Source: an uncultured Candidatus Peregrinibacteria bacterium
Lineage (GTDB): Bacteria > Patescibacteriota > Gracilibacteria > Peribacterales > Peribacteraceae
Reading direction: 5' to 3'
DNA length: 11,134 bases
NCBI GenBank assembly: GCA_903822115.1
Contig: CAIJNU010000032.1
Location: forward strand, 1 to 11,134
The translations under genes and the position numbers were made by a program. Shown piece after piece: positions 7,301 to 11,134 of the stretch. Under the pieces are notes generated by a model. That model did not search any database. It was not told the origin of the DNA and saw only the letters and a list, made by a program, of their open reading frames with translations. Each line of letters starts with the position of its first letter. Position 1 is the stretch's first letter.

Positions 7301-9093
7301 AGTGAGATGACATCTCCAAGCACTCTGCGCAAGCGAGTCCTTGTCTCCTCCTGCCCCTCGACGATGGCGTTCATCTCGGGTGCGAGTTGTCGCTGTTCCT
7401 CGAACGTCGCAGCGAGGTCTGTTCCCGATCGGATCGGGCTCGTGCGTCTCTCCGCGATGAGTTCGAGCATCGTTTCGAGCTGGTCGCGTTCGTCGGGTGA
7501 GAAGTGGGAGGGGGTGATGCAGTCTGGGTACGCGATGCGAAGCTGCGCGAGTTGCGCCTTGTCTCCGCCCGTCTCTGCGTATTTCCCGATTTGAGATTGG
7601 AGCCCTGAGAGAGCTTCCCAGGGATCTCCATTGTGAATCTTCTGGAGGAGGGGAGTGAGTGTGGCGCGCTGAGTAGCATTAAGTGAGAGCGCTTCACGCA
7701 CGCGTGTTGCGATTCTCCATGCCCACTGCTCGACTTCTTCCTGTTCCTGCCGCATTTCGGCGAGGAAGTGCTCGGTGTCGGATGCATCGAAACGATTGCT
7801 CTCCGCTTCGAGATCCTTGAGGAGTGTTCCCAGAGACTCGGCACGGTCGGAGAAGGTCTTGGGATCGCTCGGATTGAGGTCCGCCGCAGCGTCTTCGAGC
7901 GCTTGCCGACGATCGGCGAAGAACTTTCCAACCCCGCTCATGCTTACGCCGTAGCGGCTTAAACATGCTTTCTCGACTTCCGGTGCGGCCTCGGCAGACT
8001 TCGCTGCATCCCAGTTGTCTGCGGAAATGCCGAGCGACGTCACAAATCCCTCCAGTCGTGCTTGATCGGCTTGGAGGAAGGCGATTGCACGCCTCTCAAG
8101 TGCAGCGTCGATGTGCTCGCGTACTGACTTGCTTCGCTCCTCGAGCGAGGCGAGGTACTTGCGTCGCCACTCGCTCCAGCTCCTCGATGATTCGTCGCGC
8201 TTCGTCGCGCCGAAATTTTCCGTCTTTGTGAGAGCGTTCATCGTCTCGACGAGCATCTGCTGGACGCGCATGCGCTGCGTGTCATCGGCAATCCGCTCTG
8301 GCAGTCGAAGCGCGACGGAGATCGCCCATCCGTCCGTGGGATTCGTCTCGAGGATATGCGCCACTTGTGCACGCAAGTCGGGGGGATTAATTTTTTCCGT
8401 GAGGCTATCAATGCTCTCTTTCGTGCCTGAGAGGAGCAGAGCGATGTCCTGTTCGCTCACCTGATGCACGATGTTCTGCAATTCGCGGAAGGTCGTCTCG
8501 AGCGCCTGCTGGTCATCCGCCGAGAGGAGTTGTTCCTCCGGTCCGACCTTGAGGGCGATGCGATTTTCCAGTGCTGTTCCGAGGAATTCCCCGCGATTGA
8601 TTCGCTCACGCAATTCCCGTTCAACGTTGCATGCCTGTGCAGGGTCGGCGAGGATCGGGCGCAGGAATGCAGCGCCTCTCTCTGCGATTTCCCTTTCGAG
8701 GGCTTTCATTTTCTCTGCGGGAACGTCATTTGCCACCGCACTGCGCCACGGCCCCTCGCCGCTCATCGGGATGTGCAAGATAAGAGCGGCATCCCGCGCG
8801 GCTTTGTCCGCATCGAATCCCATTGATTCCGCGAGGTCGGTATCCTCGAGGACCGCTCGTAGGTTTGGAGACATCTCTGGCGCAGCTGCTTCCAGCATTC
8901 CCCGATAAGTCTCGGCCAAATGTCTCACCACAGCATTCGACTCATTTCCCTCACCTCGCCTCTCACGTTCGCGCTGCTCAGCATCGTTCGGAATGCCGCC
9001 TGTACCGCCGCCGCTCCCATTCACGAAGATTTCCCGTCGCTCGCGCTCAGGCTGCGATGCTCTCGTGCCGAAGGGGAAGAGGAGGGAGTCCAT
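4324..9093 (-). CDS. Giant uncharacterised cytoplasmic protein (1589 aa) with HExxH zincin-like motif
   Basis: I do not recognise the family. There is no signal peptide and no evident membrane segment, so it is probably cytoplasmic. The N-terminus has a short Gly-rich segment (26-33) and an Arg/Glu-rich stretch (41-50). Residues to about 690 look strongly helical, rich in Glu, Arg, Ala and Gln. At 716-721 lies RHEKGH, an HExxH zinc-protease motif (H717, E718, H721) after a probable beta strand, RRIHVRLGL. About 85 residues later EEFEIHF (804-810) offers glutamates for a third zinc ligand, as in gluzincins. An acidic, proline-containing linker (about 868-890) separates a C-terminal half of about 700 residues, also mostly helical, with a charged tail. 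The ATG lies one base after the stop of the upstream membrane-protein gene, so translation is probably coupled; dut follows 43 bases downstream. A cytoplasmic metalloprotease is inference from the motif; a structural role without catalysis is possible. The long uninterrupted frame makes the coding call very secure. Confidence 0.93.
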   Translation of the reverse strand: MDSLLFPFGTRASQPERERREIFVNGSGGGTGGIPNDAEQRERERRGEGNESNAVVRHLAETYRGMLEAAAPEMSPNLRAVLEDTDLAESMGFDADKAARDAALILHIPMSGEGPWRSAVANDVPAEKMKALEREIAERGAAFLRPILADPAQACNVERELRERINRGEFLGTALENRIALKVGPEEQLLSADDQQALETTFRELQNIVHQVSEQDIALLLSGTKESIDSLTEKINPPDLRAQVAHILETNPTDGWAISVALRLPERIADDTQRMRVQQMLVETMNALTKTENFGATKRDESSRSWSEWRRKYLASLEERSKSVREHIDAALERRAIAFLQADQARLEGFVTSLGISADNWDAAKSAEAAPEVEKACLSRYGVSMSGVGKFFADRRQALEDAAADLNPSDPKTFSDRAESLGTLLKDLEAESNRFDASDTEHFLAEMRQEQEEVEQWAWRIATRVREALSLNATQRATLTPLLQKIHNGDPWEALSGLQSQIGKYAETGGDKAQLAQLRIAYPDCITPSHFSPDERDQLETMLELIAERRTSPIRSGTDLAATFEEQRQLAPEMNAIVEGQEETRTRLRRVLGDVISLNADTPVFQTLKLDKRLREKVGLIEGNAIRAAAEANQSTGGEADDREQHEKNAKDLWAKTQTEMKALESVADGIREISANVLEEEFSSDRTEPGFYSYADRRIHVRLGLASAEREPVLRHEKGHAILHLLRSSGLLPFLLISEEKELTQRIGGESDRFWKMLESLSGYYQISRCEDKFRAVAVKEYGSDAAAVEQRVAELRREFLLEEFEIHFAQWKESGKNEAPRTTNEQTEHELFTMREAQRGPEKPKSDASVPKDLNIELAARRRMRIEGDEDGGEDDIPPPETERAKEAPNIKQQIIDTQRLMKIITSFQDAYRNDPEAQPLLAHIAGPVENFKRKIIDVEHRLYEPGNPEADETYIEDVSNLKEAVRQVSELIGEKDNDFKDITRYARETRPLGFLSRIRFLSILDVIQLYKDTVEDFKTIWKRNQQRALQEVGNVLNDALTKAGKKIPIAGDRYFAKLRGYHERRYAGAELESVDKWKKSMERWDSHEIINSTGNSTNLDQIRGGIEMLCDRGEMDWNDEKIWRVLKKKSRLNMPIEACRRDDVLRDIWLRRMVSDIWKDKELFYKWRTNNDSNTNSHKQKFIQTVDQFSNVQGGLSGSLQRQLQLYMNWKEASEHAGHHIPFPDEVKPHLYEQIIEYSIKNGKMTMEQKMYYLVQGVASGLLSIERLRALAGQNGGIINFFPYIEYFYGKNNTLPEIERIAKSLREESTPNNPSAPFKPGVKTTLWLHFNVAREEAVRARLSKGSTRIAETIDHEDIPFFITQMDYSEMDTMADVISGSRQKVTPEGWKNAYVGFNSKFKIFANCALLEKKGLERLSRSDARMLAQNLGAYIYMDNILTGSSRDKDARPMLSEYQMSTQSPSGAPGTVTRQYRDKMCDFIKNLYDSGLLKNIDWASIGVTPDELLPMMRGTYQRKISSDSVRYMKSVVFPKFAAQLEKAIVENADTFKEILAKNEDKFLNEGGSDKLSREKVQELKEKEREQGEL

Positions 9094-9094
9094 G

Positions 9095-9553
9095 TCAGAG
9101 TTTCAGGATGCGGATGAGATAATCGACGAATCGCTCGCTCGCGTCGGAACGCTCCGCGAGTTGCTGTGCGAGTGTTTCGCGAATCAGCTCAGGGTCTTGG
9201 TCTGCGGTCTGAATGAGGATCTCCCTGCTAAGTCCTTTCTTTTTCTGGATCGTGAGTTCCGTGTACGTCGGGAAATGCGTGATCCAGAAATCCTCACAGT
9301 CCTTCCAGGATGAGAAGGCTCCGTCGAACTCCACTCCCTCGTCATTCAGCACGATGCGATGGAGGCGCGGCTGGTGCTTGCGTGTGAGGAAGTACATGCA
9401 GATGACGAGCGCGATGGCGACGGCGAAGGTCCAATTGCCGGTCCAGATGCCGTAGCCCGCGAGGAGCACTGCGGCACTCAGCGCGATTACGTACCAGCGA
9501 GTGGATCTCGCGTGAGCGACGTACGCCGGCGCTTCCCATTGAATCTGTGGCAT
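9095..9553 (-). CDS. Small membrane protein, two transmembrane helices plus possible PH-like domain
   Basis: The 152-residue product from ATG 9553 starts MPQIQWEAPAY, has two hydrophobic helices (about 20-36 and 40-57) separated by a short GIWTGNW turn, then a soluble region of about 95 residues. That region contains a strand-rich stretch (RLHRIVLNDEGVEFDGAF), SWKDCEDFWI, and a C-terminal helix beginning QDPELIRETLAQQL. This layout resembles a short membrane protein family I recall from many CPR genomes, and a bacterial PH-like fold is plausible; neither was checked by a search. A TTG at 9571 would add six residues, but it lies almost at the predicted transcription start, so ATG 9553 is preferred. 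The TGA stop is one base from the start of the giant gene, implying stoichiometric or coupled expression. It may recruit the giant protein to the membrane; that is inference. Confidence 0.85.
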   Translation of the reverse strand: MPQIQWEAPAYVAHARSTRWYVIALSAAVLLAGYGIWTGNWTFAVAIALVICMYFLTRKHQPRLHRIVLNDEGVEFDGAFSSWKDCEDFWITHFPTYTELTIQKKKGLSREILIQTADQDPELIRETLAQQLAERSDASERFVDYLIRILKL

Positions 9554-9579
9554 TGGAGTTTGTGTTATCAAATCCGTAT

Positions 9580-9588
9580 ATTGTAGCA
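9580..9588 (-). promoter_or_regulatory. Extended -10 promoter (TGCTACAAT) of the membrane-protein/giant/dut operon
   Basis: On the minus strand TGC-TACAAT is an extended -10 element with five of six matches to TATAAT. No good -35 is seen, which extended -10 promoters tolerate. Transcription would start near 9573, giving a leader of about 20 bases before ATG 9553 with no Shine-Dalgarno. Confidence 0.5.
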
Positions 9589-9659
9589 GAAATTCGCGTG
9601 CTTTGCTTCTCTTGAAAGTTGCTTCTTTTACAAGAATATAGTCTGAAGAGTTTTGCCGA

Positions 9660-9766
9660 TTGGGCAGCAGATTGTGTTGGGATTGGTCTTTCCCTCTGAG
9701 GTTCCCGATGCTGCTCGTCCGTAGGATGGACTGAGAGGGAACGTGGAAGTCTCAAAAATGAGACTT
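9660..9766 (-). ncRNA. Structured leader or small RNA with competing hairpins
   Basis: Three perfect or near-perfect inverted repeats lie in about 105 noncoding bases: 9747-9754 with 9759-9766 (8 bp, 4-base loop), 9690-9697 with 9734-9741 (8 bp, enclosing GTCC/GGAC at 9717-9720 and 9728-9731), and 9662-9669 with 9709-9716 (8 bp, one G-T). The last two cross each other, so they either exclude one another or form a pseudoknot. GTTCCC at 9701-9706 can also pair with GGGAAC at 9737-9742. A -35/-10 promoter just upstream on the minus strand would start transcription at the first hairpin. It matches no RNA family I know. A + strand transcript is also possible: TTGAAA at 9612-9617 and TATAGT at 9637-9642, with a long 19-base spacer. 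Confidence 0.4.
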
Positions 9767-9772
9767 TCGCGG

Positions 9773-9801
9773 ATTTTCTGCGCCTTGTTTTCTAATGTCA
9801 A
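9773..9801 (-). promoter_or_regulatory. Distal sigma-70-like promoter TTGACA-17-GAAAAT
   Basis: On the minus strand a perfect -35 box TTGACA (9801-9796) is followed by a 17-base spacer and GAAAAT (9778-9773), which matches four of six -10 bases. The predicted start, near 9766, coincides with the first base of an eight-base-pair hairpin. It would give the downstream operon a leader of about 210 bases. Confidence 0.5.
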
Positions 9802-9847
9802 GATTATCTAACAAATTTTTGGATGTCCATTTTGATTATTCAGTTCT

Positions 9848-10591
9848 TCACTTCGAGAGGACAAGCATCCTCTTGGGACCCGTCGCGATCATATCATCCG
9901 CGCCGACCCAATCGTGGATCGCAGTGATGAGCGTGTCGTAGGGATAGTGGTACTGCGCGCCGCGCTTCGTGCCAACATCATTAGTGATGAATGATGTCTC
10001 GTCGTAGCCGATCACGACGAGCATGTGATACCAAGGACCGTCTCCGCTGAAGTAGGGATTCTTCAACATCCTCCCTGCGAGGGGGAGGATGACAGGATGC
10101 CCATTCGCGAGTTGCTGCTTGAGCGTGAGAACACTGACATCGCTCAGAACCGTCCCCTGCAAGCCGTACACATCTGCCGCGATTTGCTTCAGTTGTGCGA
10201 CGGTCACATCTTGCTTGTAGTCATGCTGTGTCTCGAAGCTAATCGCTCTGGAGATCTGCACCTCCATTTGCTGCGGAGTAATCGTTTCGCCGTTGAGGAA
10301 ATATTTGACGAGTATCAGTGAGGCCTCTTCACAGGATTGCTCATGAACCGCATCCCAATTGTTGAGGGGGGCTTGGCTCTGGAAGGGGACGTTGATGAGG
10401 ACGCTTGCCGGGAGGGAAGACACGGAAGAAGAATCCGATGACGCAGCAGGAGCGGAGGATGAAGCGACTTTCGGTGTGCTACTCGACGATTGGCCCGATA
10501 GCGGAAAGACGACTTGGAACTTCGGCGAACATGCCGCGAGGAGAACCAAGCAGGAGAAGGATGTAACTTTGAAGAAACTTGTGTGATGCAT
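9848..10591 (-). CDS. Secreted lipoprotein with C39-like cysteine peptidase domain
   Basis: The 247-residue product begins with a lipoprotein signal peptide ending in the lipobox LAAC, so Cys21 should be lipidated and the protein anchored outside the membrane. A Ser/Ala/Pro-rich linker (about 34-62) follows. The remaining 180 residues fit the peptidase C39-like (C39_2) family: strand LINVPFQSQ (65-73), the helix start EQSCEEASL (84-92) with candidate nucleophile Cys87, WYHMLVVIGYD (187-197) with His189, and ITNDVGT (202-208) with Asn204 or Asp205 as third residue. The triad looks intact, so it may be an active extracellular peptidase, perhaps acting on cell-wall or surface proteins; the substrate is unknown. 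The upstream gap contains a small hairpin (CGGTA/TACCG at 10601-10615) nine bases before the ATG and no Shine-Dalgarno. The family call is strong, catalysis is inferred. Confidence 0.9.
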   Translation of the reverse strand: MHHTSFFKVTSFSCLVLLAACSPKFQVVFPLSGQSSSSTPKVASSSAPAASSDSSSVSSLPASVLINVPFQSQAPLNNWDAVHEQSCEEASLILVKYFLNGETITPQQMEVQISRAISFETQHDYKQDVTVAQLKQIAADVYGLQGTVLSDVSVLTLKQQLANGHPVILPLAGRMLKNPYFSGDGPWYHMLVVIGYDETSFITNDVGTKRGAQYHYPYDTLITAIHDWVGADDMIATGPKRMLVLSK

Positions 10592-10624
10592 GTCATGTCA
10601 CGGTATCAGGTACCGCTGTCATTT

Positions 10625-10683
10625 GCACGGATATGCGCGGGATAATTTGAACCCGTGCTGATTTGCTTCGCAGAGCCATATCC
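10625..10683. repeat. Nested inverted repeats between two minus-strand genes
   Basis: GGATATG (10629-10635) pairs perfectly with CATATCC (10677-10683). Inside it, GCGCGGG (10635-10641) pairs with CCCGTGC (10652-10658), seven pairs with one G-T, around a ten-base loop. An alternative pairs GCACGG (10625-10630) with CCGTGC (10653-10658). Read on the minus strand, the inner loop contains TTCAAAT, like a tRNA T-loop, but the element is too short for a tRNA. It lies between an upstream stop and the lipoprotein start, so it could act as a terminator without a T-run or as a leader structure. Confidence 0.4.
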
Positions 10684-10758
10684 AGCGCTTGAACTTCTCC
10701 ATTCATTGTCAGCAGCGTATTTGGCTATTTTGAAATATTCTCCCAAAGCTGTGACAGC

Positions 10759-11134
10759 TCAACCTTGGCGATACCAATCTTTTCTTTTATCAGTGATGGC
10801 TTCGATGAGAGGGATCTCTTTCGAGGAAACATGGATATTGTGCTTCTCAAATTCTTTCAGAATTTCTCCATTCTTGTTGAATGTTGCCAAATTTTTATAC
10901 AAGGGACGCTCGACGGGTGCGGCCATCGGAGGCAGTAGATGAAAAACGAGAGTGCCATGGTATTTCGTATTCACTGCCAACCGGCTCACGAAGTTCATTC
11001 CCACTGTTTTCTTCACATTGCGAAACCACCATCGGCTGGAATCGAATCCTTGGATCAGGTTGCAGGAAAGAATATCCGTCCACTGCACAGTCGTCACAGG
11101 TGTTTTCCGCCAAATGCTCAATTTCTTGAATTGC
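10759..11134 (-). CDS. Unrecognised protein, C-terminal part (runs off the right edge)
   Basis: This minus-strand frame is open from the right edge to a TGA at 10759-10761 and encodes about 124 residues, so the start lies outside the window. I do not recognise it. Visible features are an aromatic stretch SSRWWFRNVKK, a probable strand GTLVFHLLPP followed by a proline-containing loop, a helix NKNGEILKEFEKHN, and the tail EAITDKRKDWYRQG. The strand-loop-helix pattern could come from an alpha/beta enzyme domain, but that is only a guess. No membrane helix or signal peptide is seen in this part. Base composition is more AT-rich than the neighbouring genes. Across the 167-base gap it lies upstream of the lipoprotein gene on the same strand, so cotranscription is possible. 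Confidence 0.65.
   Translation of the reverse strand, partial: QFKKLSIWRKTPVTTVQWTDILSCNLIQGFDSSRWWFRNVKKTVGMNFVSRLAVNTKYHGTLVFHLLPPMAAPVERPLYKNLATFNKNGEILKEFEKHNIHVSSKEIPLIEAITDKRKDWYRQG

Noticed and set aside
10629..10683. A functional tRNA gene on the minus strand
   Set aside because: The acceptor-like stem and TTCAAAT loop are suggestive, but there is no room for anticodon and D arms, the T-loop is too large, and no CCA follows.
10655..10942. 95-codon plus-strand open frame at the right end
   Set aside because: It overlaps the partial minus-strand gene, which stays open to the edge and has a more protein-like composition; no support for the plus frame beyond length.
1..11134. UGA recoding to glycine as in Gracilibacteria/Absconditabacteria
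   Set aside because: The exonuclease, giant, membrane-protein and lipoprotein frames end naturally at TGA, and no conserved domain needs read-through of TGA.
1..11134. CRISPR array, insertion sequence or prophage genes
   Set aside because: No regularly spaced repeats, transposase, integrase or phage structural motifs were seen on either strand.

Overview
The window appears to come from a small-genome bacterium of the Candidate Phyla Radiation (Patescibacteria), possibly near the Peregrinibacteria/Peribacteria. This is inference, not a placement. It rests on a stand-alone PolA-type 5'-nuclease next to ftsA-ftsZ, a short two-helix membrane protein of a type I recall from many CPR genomes, a very long uncharacterised protein, no Shine-Dalgarno sequence at any start, and standard stop codon use (TGA, TAG and TAA all end genes, so UGA is not recoded). 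Coding DNA is moderately GC-rich; intergenic DNA and the right edge are visibly more AT-rich.

Left part (1-3792, + strand): a 5'-3' exonuclease/flap-nuclease gene whose 5' end is unresolved, an AT-rich gap with palindromes, then ftsA and ftsZ, the membrane tether and tubulin-like polymer of the division ring. A strong hairpin follows ftsZ and separates it from a convergent operon.

Middle part (3840-9801, - strand, read right to left): a promoter region with an unusually structured leader, a two-helix membrane protein with a possible PH-like cytoplasmic domain, a 1589-residue protein starting one base after it, and a dUTPase (dut) 43 bases further on. The giant has no recognisable family or signal peptide but carries an HExxH motif with a plausible third glutamate ligand about 85 residues later. 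The membrane protein and giant are probably translationally coupled and are the best candidate here for an undescribed two-component system, perhaps a membrane-recruited cytoplasmic metalloprotease. dut is probably housekeeping, cotranscribed by position.

Right part (9848-11134, - strand): a secreted lipoprotein with a C39-like cysteine peptidase fold, a 167-base gap holding nested inverted repeats that superficially resemble a degraded tRNA, and the C-terminal part of an unrecognised protein running off the right edge.

Most worth a second look are the giant putative zincin and its membrane partner, the structured leader with two promoters before that operon, and the C-terminal QLALF clamp-binding-like peptide on the exonuclease, which resembles the PIP box of FEN1.
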